64,000 bases of DNA from NCBI GenBank assembly GCA_965153355.1, contig OZ231128.1:20212001-20276000 (forward strand). The letters are read 5' to 3'. This stretch comes from Flaccisagitta enflata. Its lineage: Eukaryota > Chaetognatha > Sagittoidea > Aphragmophora. Position numbers and translations under genes: made by a program. Below, piece by piece: positions 44,230 through 57,440 of the stretch. Numbering within the stretch: the stretch's first letter is position 1; every line of letters starts with the position of its first letter. The notes beneath the pieces are model-generated. The model had not been told where the DNA came from and did not search any database. It worked only from the letters and a program-made list of their open reading frames with translations.

Positions 44230-44628
44230 CAAAATCAAGAGGCCTGATGGGCAGGAGCAGTGAGGAGGTCAAAGAAAAAAAATCATGAAAAAAAGTGAAG
44301 TGCGACCGACCGACCGACCGACCGACCGACCGACCGACCGACCGACCGACCGACCGACCGACCGACCGACCGACCGACCGACCGACCGACCGACCGACCG
44401 ACCGACCGACCGACCGACCGACCGACCGACCGACCGACCGACCGACCGACCGACCGACCGACCGACCGACCGACCGACCGACCGACCGACCGACCGACCG
44501 ACCGACCGACCGACCGACCGACCGACCGACCGACCGACCGACCGACCGACCGACCGACCGACCGACCGACCAACCGACCGACCGACCGACGGACAAAGTG
44601 GGTTGTAGAGTCGCGTGCACGCGACTAA
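44230..44628 (+). mobile_element. HINE-like element, subfamily B, with a 287-bp (GACC)n array
   Basis: GATGGGCAGGAGCAGTGAGG and AAAAAGTGAAGTGCGACC precede about 70 GACC units (44304-44590, one AACC), then GGACAAAGTGGGTTGTAGAG and the perfect 18-bp palindrome AGTCGCGTGCACGCGACT at 44609-44626, then AAAG. The 5' end is missing. Confidence 0.75.
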
Positions 44629-45015
44629 AGACCATGAGCAAGGTCAAAAACAGAGAAAAAAGTGACAGAGGAGAGGCAAAGATGGATTATGAGAAATCAT
44701 GATGTTTTGTTTGGCGGAAGGAAGGGAACAAGGGCAGCAAGAAGGAGATGAAGAAGAAGGAGAGGAACATTCCAGATACACGGTGGTGGGTGGAGAGGGG
44801 CAGTAATTGATAAGGGTTATCTAAGCGTTTGGGCAGGAGCAGTGATGCGAAAATCTGTAAACGCTGAAATAGCAAAGTTTGATCGATCAAACCACCTAAG
44901 GCTAAGGACGGAGCTACTGACAGACTGACGAATATCGCGGACGTAGAAAAAGAAGAAGAAAACGTAAATGAAAATCAGATTGATCAGGAAGAAAAAGACA
45001 AGGGAGAAGAAGAAA

Positions 45016-45115
45016 AACTGGAAGAAGAAGAAGAAGAAGAAGAAGAAGAAGAAGAAGAAGAAGAAGAAGAAGAAGAAGAAGAAGAAGAACAAGAACAAGA
45101 AGAACGAGAAGAAGA
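45016..45115 (+). repeat. (GAA)n array
   Basis: GAA/GAAC repeats. Confidence 0.93.
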
Positions 45116-45312
45116 GGGAAAAGAAGAATACAACTTGCGATCAACTTGCAGTCCCACGAGAGATAAGTTATTTCTGTATAGGCAAGAAGGCGGCTTCACT
45201 CAGACTCCATAACATAAAGCATGATTTATCCCAATATTATTGCATGCGCTCAATTGAAGTACCACTGTATAAAGGGACTTTATGGAACTGAAAAAGAAGA
45301 GGGGAAAAAGAA

Positions 45313-45545
45313 AGGCGAAGAAGAAGAAGAAGAAGAAGAAGAAGAAGAAGAAGAAGAAGAAGAAGAAGAAGAAGAAGAAGAAGAAGAAGAAGAAGAAGAC
45401 GAAGAAGAAGAAAAAAGAGAAGAAGAAGAAGAAGAAGATGAAGAAGAAGAGGAAGAAGAGGAAGAAGAAGAAGAAGAATAAGCATAAGATAAAGAAGTAA
45501 GTGGAAAAATAAATGGAAGAAGAAGACGAAGAAGAAGAAGCATAA
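45313..45545 (+). repeat. (GAA)n array, second
   Basis: GAA triplets with GAC, GAT and GGA variants over about 230 bp; Glu-rich and Lys-rich ORFs are translations. Confidence 0.93.
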
Positions 45546-45699
45546 GATGGATGAAGAGCGAAAAATACTGAATCGTTCTTGACTGTGCGCGTCACAAATG
45601 CCCTCTAGGTTTGGCATGAGGGCCGAAGCTGCCGATCCTGACACGCCCTCTAACGCCATCCAGACCAACCATGAGGGGCAAAAAAAGAAAAGATTGAGA

Positions 45700-45925
<226 letters not shown>

Positions 45926-46364
45926 ATACATGTACTTGCACAAGATCAAACTGTCTTGGTAACATCAGACTGATAGCCGAGGATTGACCTAATCCTAAGG
46001 GCATTTCAGAATATTTTTGTGTTCTTTAGTCATGGTGAGGTTTTGGTTCATGTAGTCCACTTCATATGTAATCCAACAAAGGCCAACTTTGAACAAAACA
46101 AATTTGGCCGTATTGGCAACACCAGTCAAAAAAAAAAGGCATTGTTTCAAGGGGCATGGGCCACAGGTATCAAAGGCAGCAACATTGGATCGAGCATGGC
46201 CATATTGGCAATTCCATATCAAGCATGTACTGATTTTAGGCATCTTCCAGCCGTGGTGGCACTTCTAGTAACAACAATCATTGACAGGGTACAAAAGAGG
46301 CAGCAAGTAGTCCACAGAGGTTGGCAGTCCAATAGGTATAAGGACATCAGCAGGGGCATCCATA

Positions 46365-46913
<549 letters not shown>

Positions 46914-47039
46914 AGAAAGACAGACAAAAAACATATAAATATGCAGACAGACCGATAGACAAACAAACTGTACGCGTTGCCAGGCTGAACACAGTCATTC
47001 ACACAAAACAACAAAGCACATAGCCAAAGAGAAGAACAA

Positions 47040-48289
47040 ATATAGAAAAAATCAGGGTCCGATGCTTAGATGCATGGATGTAGGAGACGCCACGTCCACC
47101 ACGTCCATGGATGTGGTAAAAGTCGGTCTTGAAAATCAAATTGGTCTTGAATAAGAAATGATTCTTGGTTGAAAAATTAGAAATTTCTAAGAAAAACAGA
47201 TTAAAAAGAGAAACATTCAGCTAAGTATGTGTGAAATATGACAAAAAAACCGTTTAATGGAAGATTTCCATTCATGAATGGTGCAATAAGTAAAGAATTT
47301 CAATTTCATTGCAGATTTTCATATTTTACATAAGTCGGTCTTTATACCGACTCAGTCTTAAAATGCTAAGTGGAGGTTGCGAATTTCGCAGCTCCCCTAC
47401 ATCCATGCTTAAATGATGGCCTCAAAATCTCGACCACGAAAAAGCATTTAATGGGCGTTCTGTATAGTCTCAAAAATCGAACAATCACAGCGCGACGTGT
47501 GTCTCCCACTCGTATTCAATTACCCGCCATTTTGGGTTGGGAACCAATAAGAAATTGATATCATTTCGCCCGATGTGTCCGTGGGTGTATCTTCCCACAG
47601 CTAAAGCGCCCAATAGATAAAATTTTTTTGTGACATATTGGCCTGAGAGCTAAAATATTTTTTTAGCTCTGCAGCCAATTTCAAAGTATCTTATTTCTAA
47701 AGAAAAAGTGGTCTAACTTCTAAGATTTTTTTCAGAGATTGGCCTGAGTTCTAAAAGAAAGAGGGAAGAAGAGAATGATAGAAAAGAACAAAAAAGGTCT
47801 AAAGCCCCATTTGAAACAATACACAAAGTCTTATCCCTTTACACATGTTTTATTGGTGATATTATTCTTTAATAGGTTGACCGTGGATAAGGGTCAAATT
47901 TCAAAAAAATATATGCTCTAGTTTATTGCAATATTGTACAATATTAGGATTTCCCACAAAAAGCGGTCAGATTTTGAAGATTAAACCATGTCAGCAACAC
48001 TACGGGTTTCCAATGGCAATGAATAAATCCCCATAGTACGTCTATGGTTTTGCCAACAAGGCTTGTTTGATTTCACACCCCAACTTGTGAGAAATCATTC
48101 TTTTATTAGATACTTCTGCAAAAAGCCCAATTATATCAATATACAAAATTTGATCAAATACCCGACCACCTTATTCTTTAAATAAACAGTTGGGCTTCAC
48201 TAAAGCATATTTCAAGGGACCATGCAAATTCATGTGAAGCTGCTTTTTTCTAATTAAAAAAAAACTCTTTTAAAGGACAGTAACTAGTA
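47040..48289. other. no gene seen
   Basis: A/T-rich. GCATGGATGTAGGAG at 47071 and CTCCCCTACATCCATGC at 47392 may be the ends of an undefined inverted-repeat element. No exon is supported. Confidence 0.35.
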
Positions 48290-49346
48290 CAGTTAAGCCT
48301 CACTAGAGCGCACCCACTAATAAGGCATCCCTCGCTTCAAGGCAAGATTTTTTAAGTCCCAACTTTTCTCTCTTTATTTCTTTGCTAATTAGCCCCGCTT
48401 ATAAGGCACCCGCTTTGAAGGCAAAATTCACTATAGCGCATAAAAAATAGGTTTTTAAGTGACTATTTTGCTCGCTTTGAAGGCATATGACGAGCAAAAG
48501 TGTTTTTAGGGATGGGGAGGGGGATTAACAAGAGGCGGAAGAGAAGTCAAAAGACGGAAATGGAAATATCAATAGCGATGATGAAGAGGCATATCGATAA
48601 CGATGAATATCGATGACGATAAAGAGGAATACTGAGGAGGAGGATGAAGAGGAATTGAAAGAAAAGGGAAAAACCTAAGTGGAATGAATGGGAAGAGGAT
48701 GTATCGATGCCGATATAAGATTGATAATGCCACTTAGATAATGCCACTTAGTTTTTAGTTGCGTGCTACGCGACACTACACCCCGCTTTGTCCGTCGGTT
48801 GGTTGGTCAGTTGGTTGGTCGGTCGGTCCCCATTTGACTTTTTATATGTTTTTGCGGTCTTTGGCCTCACTGCACTTGCCCAAGTGCTTTAGTAGCTCAA
48901 ATACTGCCCCTGCCCACCCGCACGCGACTAAGGTAGCCATGTATCCGGCCTTGTTATAGTAACAAGTGTAAGAAGGATCGCTACTATGAAGCAAATGCAA
49001 CCACCATTGCGAGTTTGTGAAGTAAAAATCTTTTCACATCTTTCATACACTGTAGTTACCTAGTTTCATGGGTTGTTAGTCAGGTGGCAACCTGGGTAAT
49101 GATGACAGCAAGGCTGTCTTATATGATTGACCATTACAAAAGGTAAAGTAAGGTCCATATATTCTTTTTGTTGCTACTTCCAAGCATCGATCTATGCCTA
49201 TTTGTGTGTTGATCATAAGTAAAGCATATGTGATCCTTCTAAATTCAGTGCGGAGCAAAAATATACATGCTTGGCTGTAAGGCACCCCGCCTTGAAGGCA
49301 TGAAATCAGCTGGTCCCTTGAGATGCCTTCTAGTGAAGCTTAACTG
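48290..49346. mobile_element. mariner-type element CAGTTAAGC, 1,057 bp, interrupted by a HINE-like copy
   Basis: Left CAGTTAAGCCTCACTAGAGC and right (other strand) CAGTTAAGCTTCACTAGAAG, flanked by TA at 48288-48289 and 49347-49348. Internal TTGAAGGCA motifs recur near both ends. No transposase frame is visible. Confidence 0.7.
48757..48955 (-). mobile_element. HINE-like element, subfamily B, nested
   Basis: Hairpin AGTTGCGTGCTACGCGACAC, CTACACCCCGCTTTGTCCGT, GGTTGGTC repeats, TTTGCGGTCTTTGGCCTCAC, CCTGCCCACCCGCACGCGAC, TAGCCATGTATCCGGCCTTG. A nearly full copy inside the mariner-type element. Confidence 0.75.
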
Positions 49347-49905
49347 TATATGTTTTAGGCAGGTATGTCATAATGACAGGTGCACAACAGTTCTCAAATA
49401 TATTGATAAACAATATTTTTTACTATTATTTATATTCCATTTGCAAATAGACTTAATTGAAATTTACTACTATTTATGCATGCTCTACCATCTACTCCTC
49501 TTTCTAATTTCTAATGTGTTTTTATTGCGGACTAGTGACTATCAAACGCTTTATTCTCTTTTTTGTTTGTTGCTCTCTCTGTCTACCTATCCATCCATCT
49601 CTGTTTCTCATATCTGGTTCTCATATCTGTTTTTTGTATCTATTTCTCAATGCCTTCCTCATTTTTAGACATCAGGCGCTTACTTTTTAGCTGTCAGGCG
49701 TATTTAGATTTTCAAACTATGCCAATATTTTTAGTTTCAAATTGGCCTCATATCTAAACTTTTTTTTTAGAACTGAGGCCAAAATCATTTTTAGACTTCA
49801 GGCCACCGGAATAATTTAGCTTTCAGGCGTTTCCCCCGTGTCGGTTTGATCGCGTGAGAAGCGAGTTGGATGGTTGTCTTTTTGTCTTTGCCGAGGTCAT
49901 AATGA

Positions 49906-50126
49906 ACAAGGCCGGATACACAGCCAGTAAATAGTCGCTGGTGGGTGGGCAGGGGCAGTGATGCGGGTAGGCAGGGGCAGTAAGGAGGTGGACGGGGCTG
50001 TTATGAGGCCGTAAAGCTCAGAAATCAGTATTTTAGCCAATCTCGCGTCATCCAAAATTTCGCGTTCCGGATCTTCCTTCCTTTGTAGGGACCCAGCCTC
50101 CTATAGAGTTGCTTAGCCAGCTACTA
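49906..50126 (+). mobile_element. HINE-like element, subfamily D
   Basis: ACAAGGCCGGATACACAGCC, TAGTCGCTGGTGGGTGGGCA, core with GTAAAGCTCAGAAATCAGT, 3' TATAGAGTTGCTTAGCCAGC and TACTAAAAA. The 5' AGTCGCTGG and 3' CCAGCTACT pair with one mismatch; it has no GACN repeat. Confidence 0.65.
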
Positions 50127-50704
50127 AAAACGCTTTCATTAATATTGATTGCATGATGGTGGAATGGATTGCGTCAGAAAATCGGTTGTCTGATTTTTAC
50201 CGTATGTAAATGATCACTGAATGAATGAACAAAAAGATTTCCAGATATCTTGCCGTGTTAGCTCAACACACGACAATTGATCATTAACAATTGACCCATC
50301 ATCGCGTAAACCAATGAGTATTTACCCATTTTAAGTCATCGACATCCGCGCACCGTGCAGCGTTCCTCTCGAGTGAAAATGACCATGAACCAGTTTTTGG
50401 TTCATCATCAAGTATTTGCACGCAGATTTCTTGCCATTGTGGTTCGACGCATTTAGTCCTCCCATCCTCAATAAGACAGTATTAAGCATCTGCGGATAAG
50501 TCGTCGCCAATTGGATCAAATGGTTAATGGCATGTTAGAATGCGACGTGGCCCATTGGATGGAATGCTTGATGGCGTGAGTAATTAGATGTGGAGATGAG
50601 CTTGACCACTGAGACTTAGGAGGCAGGGGGCGGTAAAGGCGCAGAAATGGGGACAAATACTAGAACGAAAACACGAGCGCAGATGTTGGCGGGAACGTAG
50701 TACA

Positions 50705-50812
50705 CTTCTTCTTCTTCTTCTTCTTGTCCTCCTCCTCCTCCTCCTTCTTCTTCTTCTTCTTCTTCTTCTTCTTCTTCTTCTTCTTCTTCTTCTTCTTCTT
50801 CTTCTTGTCCTC
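50705..50812 (+). repeat. (TTC)n/(CTC)n array
   Basis: TTC blocks with TGTCCTCCTCC at both ends. Confidence 0.93.
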
Positions 50813-51057
50813 CTCCTTTTCTATTCCCGCCCCTCCCCCTAACATTTGGAAGGAGAAGAAGGAGAAAACTTCTCATATATGTGAAAGCCCCGCTTCGTCC
50901 CTCAACCTAAATCATTAGCTACTTAAGCAGGGCACGGGTACCGCTGACATAGTAATGACATAATCAGCTCCATAGCTCAAGAAAAAAGAAAAAAAAAATC
51001 AATGACAAAACAACAATTACAACAATAACAAGTTCAACAACAAGAACAGCAACGATG

Positions 51058-51357
<300 letters not shown>

Positions 51358-51485
51358 TTCATCTTTAGGTTTTCTACTCAAGCATGTGTAATTGTCACGA
51401 ATCGTGACTAACGATATTCTTTTGTTAGACGAGCGCTGCAAAAATCCCCGCGCGCAAGGTATCCAGCCTTATTGGCACACAGTCA

Positions 51486-51784
51486 CAGGTGTCCATTTTC
51501 GTATATATAGATGAGCATCCTCCCCCACCCCCCCCCCCGTGGGGGAGGGGAAATAAAATCAAAGGGTTTTGAGATGGGGAAAGAATAAAAAGCTTGAAGA
51601 AAAAAAGAAAAAAAGAATTTTTCATTTTTTCGAGATTTAACACTTTTGGTAGAACCAAAAGGTAATGGTTGACTACTACAACACAATTGAACACTATTTA
51701 AACTTCGTTGCGTCGCGGGGAAGAAAATCAAAGGCGGGGGGGGGGGGGAAATAAAATCCAAAGCTGCTCAATTATACACCCCTG
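51486..51784. mobile_element. element related to the GTATATTCTTGAGT family
   Basis: Left CAGGTGTCCATTTTCGTATA and right (other strand) CAGGGGTGTATAATTGAGCA; internal ACACTATTTAAACTTCGTTG and GGGGAAGAAAATCAAAGGC match 20007-20254. It has poly-C/poly-G runs near both ends. Confidence 0.55.
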
Positions 51785-51875
51785 TTTAATTCAAACACGA
51801 CGAGGGTTGTCTTGAATTTGTCCCCGTTGATACGTCGCGAAAGTGCCACCTCGTAACTTTTAGCATGAGGCGTTA

Positions 51876-51983
51876 AAACAAAACAAAAACAAAACAAAAC
51901 AAAACAAAACAAAACAAAACAAAACAAAACAAAACAAAACAAAACAAAACAAAACAAAACAAAACAAAACAAAACAAAACAAA
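51876..51983 (+). repeat. (AAAAC)n array
   Basis: About 21 pentamer units. Confidence 0.97.
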
Positions 51984-52633
51984 ATAGGCAACCTTAACAC
52001 GAGATGGGTAGCCCATTAATAGCCATTATCCAGTCCTCGTGGTAACATACGCAGTCGTTTTGTCTCTAATTCATTCCCACGCAATGAGAAAGAAGAGAAG
52101 AAATAATGACATTGCTGCGGTCTTAGATCAGCATTGCTGATGAAGACGGAAGAAGAATCTACACCAAGAAAATGTCTTGGATGGAAAAGAGGAAGAGGAA
52201 GAAAGAAAAGAAAAGAAAATCTCTCCCTTATTTACATAAATTTCCCATTAATTTCATTTCAGTTGATAAAGCCTTAAAGACATGAAGTCAACAATTTCTT
52301 TGACACACTCGACAGATCCACGAAGTTGAATAAGAGGCTGAAAGAAATCTAGCAAAGGAAATCTACCTAAATTTTGCATTAACCGAAGTTAAAAAGGCTT
52401 AGGACAGCGTGCCCACGAAGCCAACATTTAGGGTATCAAAACGGGTCAAAATAGAAAATATACATGAATGAAATAGAAAAACAAGTGAATAAAAGTGATT
52501 GAGGTAAGACATGCATGATATTTGAAAGCAAAATTTGCATCCGTTTAGCAAGAGACTCAGATTTAGCATAAACTACTGAGGAAGATTTAATAAAAATTTC
52601 TACAAATTTCTTTTTTGTCACTGACAAGGGGTT
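51984..52633. other. no gene seen
   Basis: A/T-rich sequence with no supported feature. Confidence 0.35.
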
Positions 52634-52774
52634 GGTCGAAATTATAAGTTTGCATAGAAAGTGAAAAAATGAAAAAACAAAGAACATAGTTCTCTTCCCA
52701 AATCGTTTTTAGAGAGAACTATGTTTTTGAAAATGCAAAATTCTTCTGGGCGTGGCTTTCTTATAATTTCGACC
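52634..52774. repeat. 141-bp nested palindrome
   Basis: Outer arms GGTCGAAATTATAAG and CTTATAATTTCGACC are perfect; inner arms AACATAGTTCTCT (52683) and AGAGAACTATGTT (52713) are perfect. It looks like a small hairpin MITE. Confidence 0.75.
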
Positions 52775-53318
52775 TGAGAAAATAGAAAAAAATGTCAACA
52801 GAATTTTACTAAAAATCTTTCTATTCTTGCCATTTTCCATGAGAATTGTTTATCAAAAGGCGATTTAAAGCGTAAAATATGGATCAGACGTACATATCAA
52901 GTGTATCCAGTGATGACTTGAGCAATGATAACATTTGTGGATAGATAATTATCCCAATATTTATGCAAAAGTGGGGTGAAGCGCTTCATTTTTCCCTGGC
53001 AGATTTCACGTCTTAGGTAAAACAGAAAATCATGACCTTTCCGTCATTGGATTATTTTGTGCTTAAAAAACTACTTCGCCAAAACATCCAAAAAGATCAA
53101 GTGTGTTGTGAAGAGATAAAAACGTGAGAGAGTCGATGACGGATTTTTACATACACGGTATTATCAATATCATTTTCTTTTATAATGGCTTTAATGCGCT
53201 AGACCAAACCCTTAGCCACTGATGCAGTTAACGAACATTGAATATGCAGAGAAAAGTCAGCAGAGACTTGAATCAGTTTTACTCCAACGACCACGATAAA
53301 AAAGAGCACTTTTAAACA
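52775..53318. other. no gene seen
   Basis: A/T-rich sequence; nothing supported. Confidence 0.35.
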
Positions 53319-53575
53319 AACAGGGCCAACACCTTACAGTCGCATGCGATTGTTAAGACCAAAAGACCAAAAGACCAAAAGACTTAATGACTAAATGACT
53401 AAGAGACTGAAAGACTTAGTTAAAGAGTAAAAGACGAAATGTAGAATGACTTAAAATGACATAAAATGACTTAGAATAACAAAATTTGACAAAATTCCAA
53501 ATAATGAAAAGTTACTTATGATGACTTGAAATGACTTTAAATAAATCAAAATGATTTAAAATGACTTTAAGTCGT
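53319..53575 (+). mobile_element. HINE-like element, subfamily A, 5' half
   Basis: GGGCCAACACCTTACAGTCG then CATGCGATTG; core CCAAAAGACC and AATGACTTAAAATGAC repeats up to ATGACTTTAAGTCG. The 3' end is absent. Confidence 0.6.
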
Positions 53576-54255
53576 GGTGCGGAACAGCGCCAAATTTGAC
53601 AAATCGTTCTGTACTGTGATAGAATACTCTGCTATGCAGCGGAAATGTGGCAAAAACTAAAGTGTTATGCATGCTTTATACTCCCTAAATTAATTAAAAA
53701 CCGGTTAACTGACCAATGGTATTGATCTCGCATCGGTAAAGTCGCAGCATACTCAGTGAAACAACAGAATTCTTGGAAAAAAATTGCACGGAAAACTTTA
53801 GATGTTGCCACGTAAAAAACCGAATCTGTCTCTGAATGCAAAATTTTGCATTTCTAAACACATGGCCTGTTTCTTAAAAGTGTTTAGACTGATGTAGACT
53901 TAGACTCGAAAGTTTTCCTAGGTCAGTCAGTAGCTCAATCTTTTGCATGGACCTGCTCAGCGCTTTCAATAATGCACGTTTCAAATTTCAAGGTTCTGGC
54001 TCAAATACTTTAGAAGTTATGAGCATTTGTTTGAACCATATCAAACTGAAAAAGTTCCAGGAGAATTTTTAAACTTTCTTTGAAAATATGGCCGGCAGTG
54101 ACTTTCAACAGAGTCCAAGTTTCTTGAAAAAAAAGTAAAGTTATAGGATTTTGGATCTAGGCAAATCGAACAATTTCCTATTGATTGCACACACTGTTTT
54201 TCAGGGGGGTCATTAAAGTTTTGAATCTCAAATTTTCAAACACTGTCTGGCAATG
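53576..54255. repeat. unclassified repeat related to 60975-61640
   Basis: ATTTTGGATCTAGGCAAATC and AATTTCCTATTGATTGCAC near 54150-54195 recur at 61090-61140 and 61255-61295; a GAATCTGTCTCTGAATGCAA motif at 53820 recurs inverted near 61580. Confidence 0.5.
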
Positions 54256-54369
54256 AGCGGTTTTTAGTCGCGTGCTCGCGACTCTATACCCCGCTTTGTC
54301 GGTCCGTCGGTCGGTCGGTCGGTCGGTTGGTCGGTCTGTCCCCATTTTACTTTTTTTATTCGTTTTATT

Positions 54370-54760
54370 CCTACCAAGTCATTTTAAGTCAATTAAGTGA
54401 TTTTGAGTCAAATTAGATCATTTTAAGTCATTTTAAGTCATTTCAAGTCACTTTAAGTCAAATTAAGTCATTTGAGTCATTATTGAATTTTAGTCAATTT
54501 AAGTCAATCTAGGTCATTTTAAGTCATTTTAAGTCAATTTAAGTCAGTTTAACTCAGTATAAGTCAATTTAAGGCAGTATAAGTGAATTTAAGTCATTTT
54601 ATGTCAAATCTAAGTCAAATTAAGTCATTTGAGTCTTTATTGAATTTTAGTCAATTTAAGTCAATCTAGGTCATTTTAAGTCATTTTAAGTAAATTCAAA
54701 TCAATTTAAGTCAGTTTAACTCAGTATAAGTCAATTTAAGGCAGTATAAGTCAATTTTTA
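54370..54760 (+). repeat. (TTTAAGTCAA)n decamer array
   Basis: About 38 units of TTTAAGTCA[T/A], the complement of the TGACTTAAAA core in other subfamily A copies, with a duplicated block around 54470-54560 and 54610-54710. Confidence 0.85.
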
Positions 54761-54764
54761 TTTA

Positions 54765-55800
54765 CATAATTATAGGTAATTATAGGTCATAATGCAATTT
54801 TGGGTAATCATAGGTAATTATAGGTCATTATAGGTCATTATGCAATTACAGGTAATCATAGGTCATTAGAGGTTATCATAGGTCATTATAGGTAATTATA
54901 GGTTATTATGCAATTATAGGTCATTATAGGTAATAATTTGTCATTATAGGTGATTATAGGTAATTATAGGTAATTATAGGTTATTATGCAATTATAGGTT
55001 ATTATGCAATTATAGGTCATTATAGGTAATTATTGGTCGTTTTAGGTAATTATAGGTTATTATGCAATTATAGGTCATTATTGGTCAGTATGTAATCATA
55101 GATAATTATTAAAATTATGAGAAATTGTAGGCCATTATAGGTAATTATAGGTAATTATAGGTCATTATGTGATTATACGTAATTATAGGTTATAATAGGT
55201 AATTATAGGTCATTATGCAATTATAGGTCATTATTGGCAATTATAGGTCATTATGTAATTATAGATAATTATAGGTAATTATAGGTCATTTTGTTATTAT
55301 AGGTAATTATAGGTCATTATAGGTCATTATAGGTCATTATAGGTAATTATTGATAATTAAAGGTCTTTATGCAATTATGGGTCATTATAGGTAATCAAAG
55401 TTCATTAAAGGCAATTATAGGTCATTATGTAATCATAAGTAATAATAGGTAATTGTAGGTCATTATAGGTAAGTATATGTCAATAGACAATTTTAGGAAA
55501 TTATAGGTCATTATTCAATTATTGGTAATTATAGCTAATCATAGGTAACTATAGGTAATTATAGGTCATTATGCAATTATAGGTAATTATAGGTAATCAT
55601 AGATCATTACAGGTAATTATAGGTCATTATGTTATAATAGGTAATTATGGGTAATTATGGGTAATCATAGGTCAATATAGGTAATCATTGGTCCATATGG
55701 AATTAAAGGTAATCATAGGTGTTTATAGGTCATTAGTTAATTATGGGTAATTATAGGTAATTATAGGTCATTATAGGCAATTATAGGGCAAAAGCTAATT
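54765..55800 (+). repeat. (ATTATAGGTA)n decamer array, about 1 kb
   Basis: About 100 units of ATTATAGGT[A/C] with ATGCA and TCATA variants. Higher-order groups such as GGTCATTATGCAATTATAGG recur. Confidence 0.85.
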
Positions 55801-56464
55801 ATTGTCATTATTGTCATTACCGGAAATAATGTTCTTCTATAATTAGGCGATTATATAATTAAGTCTCGCACGCGACTTATAGGTGTTGGCCTTGTTTTCT
55901 AGGGAAAGTAGATGTAAATTGAGCCTGGAAAACAGTTTTATTTTTTCACCATTACTAATAAATTCATAGCTAATGATAGCTAAATATAAAAATGGTAATT
56001 ATTGACCTTTTCACAAAGAAGCTGAAAAAAAAATATAAAATCATAGAAAAACTAGGAGTTATACATATGAATGAACTCAAAATTCATCGACGATTTTGAA
56101 AATGATGAAAGAAATCTGAGAAAATGTGATATTGTATTATTTTTTGTTAATTCAATAATGTGGATAGTGGAATTTGAGAGTAATATTTTTACAAAATTAC
56201 AGCTGGACAAATTTGGCGGGGTTTGGCGAGCTTTTGGTCATTTGATACATAAAGAAGTTGGTCTTGGCTACATGACCAAGTATGTCACATCTTTGTCAAC
56301 CTTTGTCATACTGAGGAAAAAAAAATAGAAATGACGTTGGTATGGCGGAATTTTAGCACAATACTAGCTGTGTTGCCAACTTTATGTCATGTGAGATACC
56401 TAGGCCTACGGACCCAGAACTAGCTACATAATGGATATTTTTTCAAATTTTTTAAAAATCGATA

Positions 56465-57440
56465 TTTCTGTGTGATTGTTCTGTGTCTTTATGTTACGTT
56501 GTGTCTCTTTGTCTCTTTATGTCACTTTTTGTCTCTTTATGTCTCTTTATGTCTTTGTTTGTCTTTTATGTCTCTTTATGTTTTTATGGCATTTTTTTTG
56601 TCTTTTTATATCTTTTTATGCCTTTTTATGTCATTTTATGTCTCTTTATGTCTCTTCATGTCCCTTTATGTCTTTTTTTTGTCTTTTCATGTTTCTTTAT
56701 GTCTCTTTATATCTTTTTTTGTCTTTCTATGTCTTTTTATGTTTCTATGTCATTTTTTGTCTCTTTATGTCTCTTTATGCCATTTTATGTCTCTTTATGT
56801 CTCTTCATGTCTTCATGTCTTTTTTTGTCTTTTTTTGTTTCTTCATGTCTCTTCATGTCTCTTTATGTCTTTATATGTCTCTTTATGTCTCTTTGTGTCT
56901 CTTTGTGTCTCTTTGTGTCTGTTAGTGTCTTTAAGTGTCTCTTAGTGTCTCTTTGTATTTTTTTGTGTCTCTTTGTGTCTTTTCCGGTCCCTGCTTATCT
57001 TTTGATATCTTTCGATATCTCTTGGTCTTTTTTCGTCATTTTTTGTCTCTTCATGTCTTTTTATGTTTTTTTATGTCTTTTTATGTCTCTTCATGTCTCT
57101 TCATGTCTCATTATGTCTCTTTTTGTCTCTTTTTGTCTATTTGTGTCTCTTTTTGTCTTTTTTGTCTCTGTTTGTCTCTTTGTGTCTCTTTGCGTCTCTT
57201 TGTGTCTTTTTGTTTCTCTTTGTGCCTCTTCCTCTCTCTATATGTCTACATGTCTCAATATGTCTCAAGACGTCTCTTCATGTTTCTTCATGTCTCTTCA
57301 TGTCTCTTCATGTCTCCCTTCAGCCTCTTTCTCTCTTTTTTGTTTCTTTTTGTCTCTTCTTGTCTTTTTGTGTCTCTTCTTGTCTTTTTGTGTCTCTTTA
57401 TGTCTCCTCATGTCCCTTTATATCTTTATATGTTTAAATT
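56465..57440 (+). repeat. (ATGTCTCTTT)n satellite, arm 1
   Basis: About 90 units of a 10-11-bp repeat (TATGTCTCTTT, TTCATGTC, TTTGTGTC). The Cys/Leu/Ser/Phe-rich ORFs of up to 323 codons are translations of it in all frames. Confidence 0.9.

Larger units (their letters stand above)
54265..55896 (-). mobile_element. HINE-like element, subfamily A, 1.6-kb copy
   Basis: Hairpin AGTCGCGTGCTCGCGACT at 54266-54283; CTATACCCCGCTTTGTCGGT; GGTCGGTC repeats; CCCCATTTTACTTTTTTTAT; two arrays; then GCACGCGACTTATAGGTGTT and GGCCTTGTTTT. Complete at both ends. Confidence 0.8.

Noticed and set aside
44295-44702. PTDR and SVGR repeat proteins
   Set aside because: Both are translations of the GACC array of a mobile element and end in its hairpin.
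50331-50519. 62-codon minus ORF MIQLATTYPQMLNTVLLRMG
   Set aside because: Moderately protein-like but isolated; no junctions or domain.
56071-56328. 85-codon ORF starting MNSKFIDDFENDERNLRKCD
   Set aside because: A/T-rich, no splice or family support; could be chance or a transposon remnant.
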